Positions 38,492-48,554 of a stretch of 64,000 nucleotides of DNA are shown piece by piece. Within the stretch, counting starts at the first letter, position 1. Every line of letters begins with the position of its first letter. Position numbers and translations under genes: made by a program. A model generated the notes under the pieces. It was given only the letters and a program-made list of their open reading frames with translations, had not been told where the DNA came from and ran no database searches. The DNA comes from Ascaris suum (lineage: Eukaryota; Nematoda; Chromadorea; Rhabditida; Ascarididae). The stretch spans positions 5,890,001 through 5,954,000 of the forward strand of contig CM024181.1 in the NCBI GenBank assembly GCA_013433145.1, written 5' to 3'.

Positions 38492-38970
38492 TTTTGAAAC
38501 GTTTAAAACAAGCGAGCGCAATTGATTCTCTTTGTTTTAGATGATGAGTTGAAATATTCGGCTGAAATACTTGCTATTTAAGTAATCTATAGTCGAGCAA
38601 AATAAAACAATGCATTAGCGTGAAATCAATGATTGAGCGAAAATTTTCATCACTCCTCCTACGATGTGTGTTGAAGCAAATTCACTCACTTTTTTAGTAT
38701 ATTTTTGTTGGAAATTTATCGCATAAATGAATCGTAAATTTATTACGTAATTTTTTGATCTATTAGAGAGGAGAGATATGCGTGGAAGTCTTTTTTTGAT
38801 GCTTTCTTCAATTGCATAACATTTTTACTCATCTATCTATCGAAGAGAATATTTCGATAGAATTTGAAGAGATCGAATAAGCGTGTTCTTATCGATATGC
38901 ATAGAAAATAAACGCTCTCTTATGTGTGTGCATCTACTATTGATAATGGTGAAATATTTTCGATATTAGT

Positions 38971-39089
38971 GCTTACGGCCATACCACGTTGAAAGCACGA
39001 CATCCCGTCCGATCTGTCAAGTTAAGCAACGTTGGGCCTGGTTAGTACTTGGATCGGAGACGGCTTGGGAATCCCAGGTGCTGTAAGCG
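38971..39089 (+). rRNA. 5S rRNA, unit 38
   Basis: Reference sequence. Confidence 0.96.
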
Positions 39090-39413
39090 AAATTTTCCTA
39101 CCTACTAATGAGTAATAATCGTTTAATTTTGCTCGAAAATTAGAGTTAGTGAAAAAAAATTTCACTAGTGAAATGAAAAATTATCTGCGTGCCGTTGAGA
39201 TATAGTTTTTATTTTTCTCGAATTATACTCACTCAATGCTAGCGAAATATTTTCATATGTAATGATTGTTAGTGGGAAATTTTTCAATGTTTTTCTTTTT
39301 TTCAACGTTTAGTGAATTTTTCTTTTTTCTTGAGTTTATTTGATGCTAGCGACGGGAAATGATTGAATGTGATACTCGTTTTTGCACTTACCGATTGTGG
39401 GGATGATCTCGAT

Positions 39414-39520
39414 GGTTTAATTACCCAAGTTTGAGGTAATTCCGTGTTTCAGCTCAGTGCTTCTATCGGCTCTGTGGCTTGAAAATAAATTTTGGAACGC
39501 TTTGCCGTATGGCGAAGCAC
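39414..39520 (+). ncRNA. SL1: SL1 RNA, unit 39
   Basis: Reference RNA. Units 39-43 look identical throughout. Confidence 0.96.
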
Positions 39521-39999
39521 TTTTGAAACGTTTAAAACAAGCGAGCGCAATTGATTCTCTTTGTTTTAGATGATGAGTTGAAATATTCGGCTGAAATACT
39601 TGCTATTTAAGTAATCTATAGTCGAGCAAAATAAAACAATGCATTAGCGTGAAATCAATGATTGAGCGAAAATTTTCATCACTCCTCCTACGATGTGTGT
39701 TGAAGCAAATTCACTCACTTTTTTAGTATATTTTTGTTGGAAATTTATCGCATAAATGAATCGTAAATTTATTACGTAATTTTTTGATCTATTAGAGAGG
39801 AGAGATATGCGTGGAAGTCTTTTTTTGATGCTTTCTTCAATTGCATAACATTTTTACTCATCTATCTATCGAAGAGAATATTTCGATAGAATTTGAAGAG
39901 ATCGAATAAGCGTGTTCTTATCGATATGCATAGAAAATAAACGCTCTCTTATGTGTGTGCATCTACTATTGATAATGGTGAAATATTTTCGATATTAGT

Positions 40000-40118
40000 G
40001 CTTACGGCCATACCACGTTGAAAGCACGACATCCCGTCCGATCTGTCAAGTTAAGCAACGTTGGGCCTGGTTAGTACTTGGATCGGAGACGGCTTGGGAA
40101 TCCCAGGTGCTGTAAGCG
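40000..40118 (+). rRNA. 5S rRNA, unit 39
   Basis: Reference sequence. Confidence 0.96.
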
Positions 40119-40442
40119 AAATTTTCCTACCTACTAATGAGTAATAATCGTTTAATTTTGCTCGAAAATTAGAGTTAGTGAAAAAAAATTTCACTAGTGA
40201 AATGAAAAATTATCTGCGTGCCGTTGAGATATAGTTTTTATTTTTCTCGAATTATACTCACTCAATGCTAGCGAAATATTTTCATATGTAATGATTGTTA
40301 GTGGGAAATTTTTCAATGTTTTTCTTTTTTTCAACGTTTAGTGAATTTTTCTTTTTTCTTGAGTTTATTTGATGCTAGCGACGGGAAATGATTGAATGTG
40401 ATACTCGTTTTTGCACTTACCGATTGTGGGGATGATCTCGAT

Positions 40443-40549
40443 GGTTTAATTACCCAAGTTTGAGGTAATTCCGTGTTTCAGCTCAGTGCTTCTATCGGCT
40501 CTGTGGCTTGAAAATAAATTTTGGAACGCTTTGCCGTATGGCGAAGCAC
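40443..40549 (+). ncRNA. SL1: SL1 RNA, unit 40
   Basis: Reference sequence. Confidence 0.96.
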
Positions 40550-41028
40550 TTTTGAAACGTTTAAAACAAGCGAGCGCAATTGATTCTCTTTGTTTTAGAT
40601 GATGAGTTGAAATATTCGGCTGAAATACTTGCTATTTAAGTAATCTATAGTCGAGCAAAATAAAACAATGCATTAGCGTGAAATCAATGATTGAGCGAAA
40701 ATTTTCATCACTCCTCCTACGATGTGTGTTGAAGCAAATTCACTCACTTTTTTAGTATATTTTTGTTGGAAATTTATCGCATAAATGAATCGTAAATTTA
40801 TTACGTAATTTTTTGATCTATTAGAGAGGAGAGATATGCGTGGAAGTCTTTTTTTGATGCTTTCTTCAATTGCATAACATTTTTACTCATCTATCTATCG
40901 AAGAGAATATTTCGATAGAATTTGAAGAGATCGAATAAGCGTGTTCTTATCGATATGCATAGAAAATAAACGCTCTCTTATGTGTGTGCATCTACTATTG
41001 ATAATGGTGAAATATTTTCGATATTAGT

Positions 41029-41147
41029 GCTTACGGCCATACCACGTTGAAAGCACGACATCCCGTCCGATCTGTCAAGTTAAGCAACGTTGGGCCTGGT
41101 TAGTACTTGGATCGGAGACGGCTTGGGAATCCCAGGTGCTGTAAGCG
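41029..41147 (+). rRNA. 5S rRNA, unit 40
   Basis: Reference sequence. Confidence 0.96.
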
Positions 41148-41471
41148 AAATTTTCCTACCTACTAATGAGTAATAATCGTTTAATTTTGCTCGAAAATTA
41201 GAGTTAGTGAAAAAAAATTTCACTAGTGAAATGAAAAATTATCTGCGTGCCGTTGAGATATAGTTTTTATTTTTCTCGAATTATACTCACTCAATGCTAG
41301 CGAAATATTTTCATATGTAATGATTGTTAGTGGGAAATTTTTCAATGTTTTTCTTTTTTTCAACGTTTAGTGAATTTTTCTTTTTTCTTGAGTTTATTTG
41401 ATGCTAGCGACGGGAAATGATTGAATGTGATACTCGTTTTTGCACTTACCGATTGTGGGGATGATCTCGAT

Positions 41472-41578
41472 GGTTTAATTACCCAAGTTTGAGGTAATTC
41501 CGTGTTTCAGCTCAGTGCTTCTATCGGCTCTGTGGCTTGAAAATAAATTTTGGAACGCTTTGCCGTATGGCGAAGCAC
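41472..41578 (+). ncRNA. SL1: SL1 RNA, unit 41
   Basis: Reference sequence. Confidence 0.96.
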
Positions 41579-42057
41579 TTTTGAAACGTTTAAAACAAGC
41601 GAGCGCAATTGATTCTCTTTGTTTTAGATGATGAGTTGAAATATTCGGCTGAAATACTTGCTATTTAAGTAATCTATAGTCGAGCAAAATAAAACAATGC
41701 ATTAGCGTGAAATCAATGATTGAGCGAAAATTTTCATCACTCCTCCTACGATGTGTGTTGAAGCAAATTCACTCACTTTTTTAGTATATTTTTGTTGGAA
41801 ATTTATCGCATAAATGAATCGTAAATTTATTACGTAATTTTTTGATCTATTAGAGAGGAGAGATATGCGTGGAAGTCTTTTTTTGATGCTTTCTTCAATT
41901 GCATAACATTTTTACTCATCTATCTATCGAAGAGAATATTTCGATAGAATTTGAAGAGATCGAATAAGCGTGTTCTTATCGATATGCATAGAAAATAAAC
42001 GCTCTCTTATGTGTGTGCATCTACTATTGATAATGGTGAAATATTTTCGATATTAGT

Positions 42058-42176
42058 GCTTACGGCCATACCACGTTGAAAGCACGACATCCCGTCCGAT
42101 CTGTCAAGTTAAGCAACGTTGGGCCTGGTTAGTACTTGGATCGGAGACGGCTTGGGAATCCCAGGTGCTGTAAGCG
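42058..42176 (+). rRNA. 5S rRNA, unit 41
   Basis: Reference sequence. Confidence 0.96.
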
Positions 42177-42500
42177 AAATTTTCCTACCTACTAATGAGT
42201 AATAATCGTTTAATTTTGCTCGAAAATTAGAGTTAGTGAAAAAAAATTTCACTAGTGAAATGAAAAATTATCTGCGTGCCGTTGAGATATAGTTTTTATT
42301 TTTCTCGAATTATACTCACTCAATGCTAGCGAAATATTTTCATATGTAATGATTGTTAGTGGGAAATTTTTCAATGTTTTTCTTTTTTTCAACGTTTAGT
42401 GAATTTTTCTTTTTTCTTGAGTTTATTTGATGCTAGCGACGGGAAATGATTGAATGTGATACTCGTTTTTGCACTTACCGATTGTGGGGATGATCTCGAT

Positions 42501-42607
42501 GGTTTAATTACCCAAGTTTGAGGTAATTCCGTGTTTCAGCTCAGTGCTTCTATCGGCTCTGTGGCTTGAAAATAAATTTTGGAACGCTTTGCCGTATGGC
42601 GAAGCAC
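42501..42607 (+). ncRNA. SL1: SL1 RNA, unit 42
   Basis: Reference sequence. Confidence 0.96.
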
Positions 42608-43086
42608 TTTTGAAACGTTTAAAACAAGCGAGCGCAATTGATTCTCTTTGTTTTAGATGATGAGTTGAAATATTCGGCTGAAATACTTGCTATTTAAGTA
42701 ATCTATAGTCGAGCAAAATAAAACAATGCATTAGCGTGAAATCAATGATTGAGCGAAAATTTTCATCACTCCTCCTACGATGTGTGTTGAAGCAAATTCA
42801 CTCACTTTTTTAGTATATTTTTGTTGGAAATTTATCGCATAAATGAATCGTAAATTTATTACGTAATTTTTTGATCTATTAGAGAGGAGAGATATGCGTG
42901 GAAGTCTTTTTTTGATGCTTTCTTCAATTGCATAACATTTTTACTCATCTATCTATCGAAGAGAATATTTCGATAGAATTTGAAGAGATCGAATAAGCGT
43001 GTTCTTATCGATATGCATAGAAAATAAACGCTCTCTTATGTGTGTGCATCTACTATTGATAATGGTGAAATATTTTCGATATTAGT

Positions 43087-43205
43087 GCTTACGGCCATAC
43101 CACGTTGAAAGCACGACATCCCGTCCGATCTGTCAAGTTAAGCAACGTTGGGCCTGGTTAGTACTTGGATCGGAGACGGCTTGGGAATCCCAGGTGCTGT
43201 AAGCG
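43087..43205 (+). rRNA. 5S rRNA, unit 42
   Basis: Reference sequence. Confidence 0.96.
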
Positions 43206-43529
43206 AAATTTTCCTACCTACTAATGAGTAATAATCGTTTAATTTTGCTCGAAAATTAGAGTTAGTGAAAAAAAATTTCACTAGTGAAATGAAAAATTAT
43301 CTGCGTGCCGTTGAGATATAGTTTTTATTTTTCTCGAATTATACTCACTCAATGCTAGCGAAATATTTTCATATGTAATGATTGTTAGTGGGAAATTTTT
43401 CAATGTTTTTCTTTTTTTCAACGTTTAGTGAATTTTTCTTTTTTCTTGAGTTTATTTGATGCTAGCGACGGGAAATGATTGAATGTGATACTCGTTTTTG
43501 CACTTACCGATTGTGGGGATGATCTCGAT

Positions 43530-43636
43530 GGTTTAATTACCCAAGTTTGAGGTAATTCCGTGTTTCAGCTCAGTGCTTCTATCGGCTCTGTGGCTTGAAA
43601 ATAAATTTTGGAACGCTTTGCCGTATGGCGAAGCAC
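43530..43636 (+). ncRNA. SL1: SL1 RNA, unit 43
   Basis: Reference sequence, in the last complete unit. Confidence 0.96.
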
Positions 43637-44115
43637 TTTTGAAACGTTTAAAACAAGCGAGCGCAATTGATTCTCTTTGTTTTAGATGATGAGTTGAAAT
43701 ATTCGGCTGAAATACTTGCTATTTAAGTAATCTATAGTCGAGCAAAATAAAACAATGCATTAGCGTGAAATCAATGATTGAGCGAAAATTTTCATCACTC
43801 CTCCTACGATGTGTGTTGAAGCAAATTCACTCACTTTTTTAGTATATTTTTGTTGGAAATTTATCGCATAAATGAATCGTAAATTTATTACGTAATTTTT
43901 TGATCTATTAGAGAGGAGAGATATGCGTGGAAGTCTTTTTTTGATGCTTTCTTCAATTGCATAACATTTTTACTCATCTATCTATCGAAGAGAATATTTC
44001 GATAGAATTTGAAGAGATCGAATAAGCGTGTTCTTATCGATATGCATAGAAAATAAACGCTCTCTTATGTGTGTGCATCTACTATTGATAATGGTGAAAT
44101 ATTTTCGATATTAGT

Positions 44116-44234
44116 GCTTACGGCCATACCACGTTGAAAGCACGACATCCCGTCCGATCTGTCAAGTTAAGCAACGTTGGGCCTGGTTAGTACTTGGATC
44201 GGAGACGGCTTGGGAATCCCAGGTGCTGTAAGCG
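44116..44234 (+). rRNA. 5S rRNA, unit 43 (last 5S gene of the array)
   Basis: Reference sequence. No 5S follows in the truncated unit 44. Confidence 0.96.
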
Positions 44235-44558
44235 AAATTTTCCTACCTACTAATGAGTAATAATCGTTTAATTTTGCTCGAAAATTAGAGTTAGTGAAAA
44301 AAAATTTCACTAGTGAAATGAAAAATTATCTGCGTGCCGTTGAGATATAGTTTTTATTTTTCTCGAATTATACTCACTCAATGCTAGCGAAATATTTTCA
44401 TATGTAATGATTGTTAGTGGGAAATTTTTCAATGTTTTTCTTTTTTTCAACGTTTAGTGAATTTTTCTTTTTTCTTGAGTTTATTTGATGCTAGCGACGG
44501 GAAATGATTGAATGTGATACTCGTTTTTGCACTTACCGATTGTGGGGATGATCTCGAT

Positions 44559-44665
44559 GGTTTAATTACCCAAGTTTGAGGTAATTCCGTGTTTCAGCTC
44601 AGTGCTTCTATCGGCTCTGTGGCTTGAAAATAAATTTTGGAACGCTTTGCCGTATGGCGAAGCAC
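44559..44665 (+). ncRNA. SL1: SL1 RNA, unit 44 (last copy, in the truncated unit)
   Basis: Leader, donor, Sm site and 3' hairpin all match the reference. Homology to the array breaks about 17 bp after this gene, so it is the only SL1 copy here without a 5S partner downstream. Confidence 0.95.
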
Positions 44666-44682
44666 TTTTGAAACGTTTAAAA

Positions 44683-44990
44683 TAAGCGCAATTCTTGTTT
44701 TAGATGATGAGTTTTATAGTGGAGGAAACACTTCCTATTTAACGCATATGGTATTTATAGTGGAGGAAAATATTAGCGCGAAATCGTGATTGAGCGATAT
44801 TGTTGCGAAAATTTTCGTCACTCCTCGTACGATGTGTGTATGTTAGTGTTTAAGAAGCAAATTCACTCACTCTTTTCGTATATTTTTGTTTGAAATTTAT
44901 CGCATAAATTAATGGCAAATTTATTAGGTAATCGTGTGATCTATTAGAGACGAGAGATTTGCGTGGATTTTATTAACTATTTTTGATGCT
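44683..44990 (+). repeat. Decayed 3' part of repeat unit 44
   Basis: Still alignable to the SL1-5S spacer but with many substitutions and indels, unlike the near-perfect sequence before 44683. Recognisable blocks include GATGATGAG, GATTGAGCGA, CGATGTGTGT, CAAATTCACTCACT, TTTATCGCATAAAT and GATCTATTAGAGA. Similarity ends at TTTTTGATGCT near 44990, before the hairpin and 5S. It also holds a private 16-bp word TTTATAGTGGAGGAAA at 44713-44728 and 44754-44769. Confidence 0.85.
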
Positions 44991-45621
44991 ACTGCTTAGG
45001 TGGTTAAGAAACGTGTTAAAGATGAACAGGAAAGAAGTTAAAGGATCGTCCATAGTGCACGAACCTCGATTTTCTTTAATTTCTCTCTCCTTTTCTTTTT
45101 ATGCTTCCTTGCTTTGATTTCGTTGACATTTTTTCCCGTGCGAATGCTTCTCTTCACTTCTTTCTCCTCTGTAACACTTGCATTTCGTTGACGCTTTTTG
45201 GATTTTCTGGGCTGAAAGCGGATTACATTTTGTTCACTTAAATAGAGCCGTACTTTGTGATTGTTATGAATAAAAAACGGAAAAGTATGCCGGATCGGTT
45301 AGCATGACATGCATTTTTTGGCATTTCAAACCGTCAAGTACCAGCAAGGTTGAAAAGAAAGGTTAAAGAACAAGTAAAGGTCTCTCTCTTTCACCTGCTT
45401 ATGTTTTTAAAAAAGGTGTTGAAAACACCGCCTGGTTTACACTGAGAGTCGTCAATGAATAGGTGATACACTGCAAAATGGAAGGCCATGCAGTGCAGAA
45501 GTTATCTTCGCATAAGTGGACGGCAAATATTAAAAAACGGCCGCATAGAAGCCCTCCTGTTCGCAGCGATCATTTCATACACATGCCACCGTATTAGGAT
45601 CTGGATTGCACTATGCCTCGG
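44991..45621. other. Array flank without a recognised gene
   Basis: Single-copy AT-rich sequence. Open frames are short and I see no exon with matching splice sites. The 3' UTR of the minus-strand gene at 45622 must lie in its right part. Confidence 0.6.
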
Positions 45622-45982
45622 TCACAATCTGAACCGAAATTCACTTTCAGCCGTATCCACAGCCGATGGATTAAACCTGGTTGGACTCCCGCCCATAACC
45701 CAACTAGGAGCGGAGACGTTAACGTATTCTTGTCCAAGTTGCAACCACTGAAAGCATACTGTAATATTTTCGTTGCCGCATATTTCAGAGGTAAAACAAA
45801 TAAAAAAGTAAAGCGGATAATCTCACCTGTTTGGCAGCACCGTTCTTGTTAAAGTGCTGATCTTCGGCAATCCGTGTCAGTTCCTCGAATGTTGACAAAA
45901 AAGCCAAATTTTTATCGGAAGCGAATTCACCCGGCACGTCCACAGACTTCCAACTTTTGCCCACTGTTATTATTTTTGGCAT
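45622..45982 (-). CDS. Unknown two-exon gene, 93 residues
   Basis: Not recognised. Exon 1 (45982-45827) encodes 52 residues starting MPKIITVGKSWKSVDVPGEF. It ends AAACAG before a GTGAGA donor. A 79-bp intron (45826-45748) ends TTTCAG. Exon 2 (45747-45622) encodes 41 residues starting WLQLGQEYVNVSAP, then TGA. Both exons end or start on a codon boundary, and exon 2 is open over its whole length. Together with the good splice signals this argues for a real gene, although no homologue comes to mind. No signal peptide or membrane segment is visible. The protein is small and soluble-looking, with a helix-prone middle. An acceptor-like site lies 38 nt before the ATG. A possible diverged relative lies at 47294-47428. 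The predicted end could be wrong if another exon is used. Confidence 0.6.
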
Positions 45983-46014
45983 AACCGAAAATTTAAACTC
46001 TTCAAAAGTCTAAA

Positions 46015-46022
46015 TAAGTCCT
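46015..46022 (-). promoter_or_regulatory. Candidate SL1 trans-splice acceptor of the 45622-45982 gene
   Basis: On the minus strand ATCTTTTCAG ends at 46021, followed by a 38-nt leader up to the ATG. No donor or upstream exon is evident, so trans-splicing of SL1 is the simplest reading. An upstream non-coding exon is the alternative. Confidence 0.45.
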
Positions 46023-47293
46023 GAAAAGATATAGTATGCATAATAAGGTACCAGCCGTTTCAAAAAAGAAAGCCAGCGTCTGCTACAGGATCCCCTCCCC
46101 CACCCAGGGCAACCGCTGTTAGCGCAAACAAAGGGAGTACTTTTCGGCATCCACACTTCCTTGACAAGAGCGCCACTGTTTATTAAACGTGAAAAATCTC
46201 AATAAATTCGAGGGTACATTTCAACGGCAAATGAACGAGCTAGGAAAGTTATAAATCTGGATCATTAGGGAGACTTAAAGAAATTAGTTTAATTAGAAAA
46301 TAATCGTCATATAGTTGTAGCAATGAAAAAAAAAGTTCAACATCAGGGAAATTCATAAAAGTTTTCGGTGCATTTAAAAATTCGTGAGTCCTACAGTCCA
46401 ATGAGGTTGTATCTGCACATCCCTATTTTATATCCCTGTAATCAATCCTTCTTTAAATTTTTCAAAAATGTTCTATATCCCTTTGTTGTCGACGTTTCAC
46501 AATAATTAACAAAATCGTAACGGCCTTTTACTTTGTCGTTTTGTTCAGATCGGAGAAACAAACACAGCCAATACTCCTCATCACCCAAACTACCCCTAAC
46601 TGCCAACCATCCCTCCCACGACATACAACTAAAATACTTCGGCGGGAACAAACTCGCGTAATGAGTGCCACAATATGAAGCTACATTAATAGCAATATGG
46701 CTGCAACAGAATTAAAAATACAAATTTGAACGCATATATAGCAGCACAATCATGTCAGCCACCTACTAGTCAAATACTAGCCATAATTTGTAAGTAACTT
46801 CTCTCAAAAGGCTGGAGAGGGTGCAGGGAGGAGGTGGGAGGAGGGGGAGGGGGAGCGGAGTGTTCAGTTTCTCCTTCAAGAGGCGGAAGAGGTACCACGA
46901 ACGAACAAAAGCCATTGGCTAGCTCCAACTTTCCCACTCTCCTTGCTCACGATGCCTCGAGGACTCCCGGACTGTGTCATTCGCTTTAACTAACAGTTTT
47001 GTGTCAACTTGACGATGTTTATCTCATGAGAGTCATATCGTATCCTATCGGATCCTAAACAGTAGTATAGATTGACAGCACAAATTTAACTTACATCAAA
47101 AGCTGCTAATAGCGACGTAATAGTAATTATTTACTCATTTACCTTATTATTAAGTTTCCAAAAAGGAAAGCTTCCAGAAGACATAGCTATCAGGATTAAT
47201 GCCATAATATTGGCAATCATTTTCGATCGATGGACAACGCTAAATTTCAACTCATCGGACACCTAACAAAAATTTTGTCCGAGATGGAATTTG
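46023..47293. other. Intergenic, with GC-rich patches
   Basis: Contains a C-rich tract (CCCCTCCCCCACCC, 46092-46105) just upstream of the minus-strand gene, and a G-rich run at 46826-46853. No supported exon. Confidence 0.5.
46826..46853 (+). other. G-rich tract with G-quadruplex pattern
   Basis: Four G runs of 3, 3, 5 and 5 are separated by loops of 7, 4 and 1 bases. This fits the usual G3+N1-7 quadruplex rule. It stands out in AT-rich surroundings. Confidence 0.55.
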
Positions 47294-47428
47294 TTATGTA
47301 AGTGGTTGTGGATATTTCAAATAGCCGTTTTGATAGTCCAAAACTCTTTTGAAAGCCTCCCAGCTTCCAAAATTCACGCCTTGAATACCTGGCAGGTCGC
47401 CCACCTTTAAATTTAACGTTTTTGGCAT
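47294..47428 (-). pseudogene. Possible diverged paralogue fragment of the 45622-45982 gene
   Basis: A 44-codon open stretch starts MPKTLNLKVGDLPGIQ. Aligned with MPKIITVGKSWKSVDVPGEF of the gene 1.4 kb away, it shares MPK at the start, a V-D-L/V-P-G motif, and then F-x-S-F/W-E-x-x-x-R-I/V. It has no donor at the place where exon 1 of the relative ends and runs into TAA. An out-of-frame ATG lies just upstream after CGTACAG. The similarity is weak and judged by eye, so it may be chance. Confidence 0.28.
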
Positions 47429-48464
47429 ATTGCCGACCTTCTCATCTGTACGAGCATGAAATTTCCTACACACGTTAACGTATGGAGCTACTGAATGTTT
47501 AGATACTGTATGCAAATGCGAATCTACAGGTACAACAAATATATAGGTTCTCATCCCTCACCACCCTCTGTTTTTTTTTTTGTATCGCTATTTATAATCG
47601 GAATTAGATACTCATCCGGTTTTTTTGAAGGTTTTCTGGAAGATTTTCTAAATCGAAAGAACTCAAACAACACTCAATCTGTTGCATCTCCACGTTGGAA
47701 TTTAGTGAACTGAGTAAAATAACCAAAATATTGATAAAATTCCATATACGTATCGTATATAAATATAGTTTCATAGAAAGGAGTTCAAAACTAAAATTAC
47801 AATGTTGAATGTAGCAATTTTGAGACGCCCGAGTGGGACGCATTCCACCACCTAAACAGTTGAGTTGAAGCCAGAGGTTATGTTCGGTGCCATTAAAGTT
47901 TGCACGTTTGCACACCGATGTTGGTTTTTATTGCTCATAAAAAATGCTTTTCAGTGGTTCTCCTGAGCTCGCAAATTTCATCATAAAAAAGTGTCAAAAA
48001 TTTCGCATTATCGGCTATTTTCTGATCCTTCCCTAGGCTGTTTCGTAAAAATTTTCAGTTCTTTCCGATGTTCATTCACTGTCTTGTAAAATCTATGTTT
48101 TTTTGTTTAATCGGAAATATATGGTTGGCTCCTGGTATTTCCTTCAAGTTGGAGCAATAAAATCGAGGCGCCCATGTAAGACAGGTACTGTATACCAATT
48201 ATGTGCATGCGAAATACGGGGACCGTCAGAAAAAAACTGGGCTACGTCTGCTATTACTTTATTGATTTATACTTGGTCTTGATCCCCTTCAAAGTGGTCC
48301 CCACCTGCTTCTGTAAAAAAGGGATCCCATCGATTGTTTGCATGTATAATTAGGTCAAACGTTCATGAGATACATAAAAGGCCATCCCGGGAAAGACCAA
48401 AGTACATGGATGAATTAATATTCATAACAAAATTAAGTAAATAATTTTAATCGTGGGATATTTA

Positions 48465-48554
48465 GGTTGGTACCAATCCAACGAAAATTGGTGATACCAA
48501 TCTGGTACCAATCAAAACCAAAAAGAAGAAAAAACGAAGAAAAATTGGTGATAC
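48465..48554. repeat. Cluster of ATTGGT/ACCAAT inverted words
   Basis: Contains GGTTGGTACCAATCC (48465-48479), ATTGGTGATACCAAT (48487-48501) and CTGGTACCAATC (48502-48513). The 14-base word AAAATTGGTGATAC occurs at 48484 and 48541. Five CCAAT boxes counted on both strands fall within about 80 bp. Confidence 0.55.

Larger units (their letters stand above)
1..44990 (+). repeat. SL1 RNA / 5S rRNA tandem repeat array (43 full units plus one truncated unit)
   Basis: Units begin at an AGAGTTAGTG motif at 1, 1033, 2067, 3098, 4130, 5160, 6194, 7221, 8252, 9282, 10313, 11342, 12371, 13401, 14431, 15461, 16490, 17520, 18549, 19578, 20608, 21639, 22668, 23698, 24727, 25757, 26786, 27816, 28846, 29877, 30907, 31936, 32966, 33995, 35024, 36055, 37084, 38113, 39142, 40171, 41200, 42229, 43258 and 44287. 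Full units are 1027-1034 bp. The order within a unit is a 271-bp 5' spacer, SL1 RNA, a spacer of about 483 bp, 5S rRNA, and about 50 bp. Both genes are on the plus strand. Length differences come mostly from homopolymer runs and a short TG repeat. The array is open at base 1, so the true copy number is higher than seen here. Confidence 0.98.

Noticed and set aside
1..44990. CRISPR array or satellite DNA
   Set aside because: The 1-kb unit contains clear SL1 and 5S RNA genes, with no short repeat-spacer pattern.
45488..45852. Plus-strand open frames of 79 and 87 codons
   Set aside because: They lie antisense to the two exons and the intron of the minus-strand gene and have no motif of their own.
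46442..46651. Minus-strand frame of 69 codons (…WEGWLAVRGSLGDEEYW…)
   Set aside because: The composition is somewhat protein-like, but there are no matching splice sites or known motif. It may be an exon remnant.
47604..47915. Minus-strand frame of 103 codons containing WLQL, as in exon 2 of the nearby gene
   Set aside because: Only four residues match and no acceptor precedes them. The rest is low in information.
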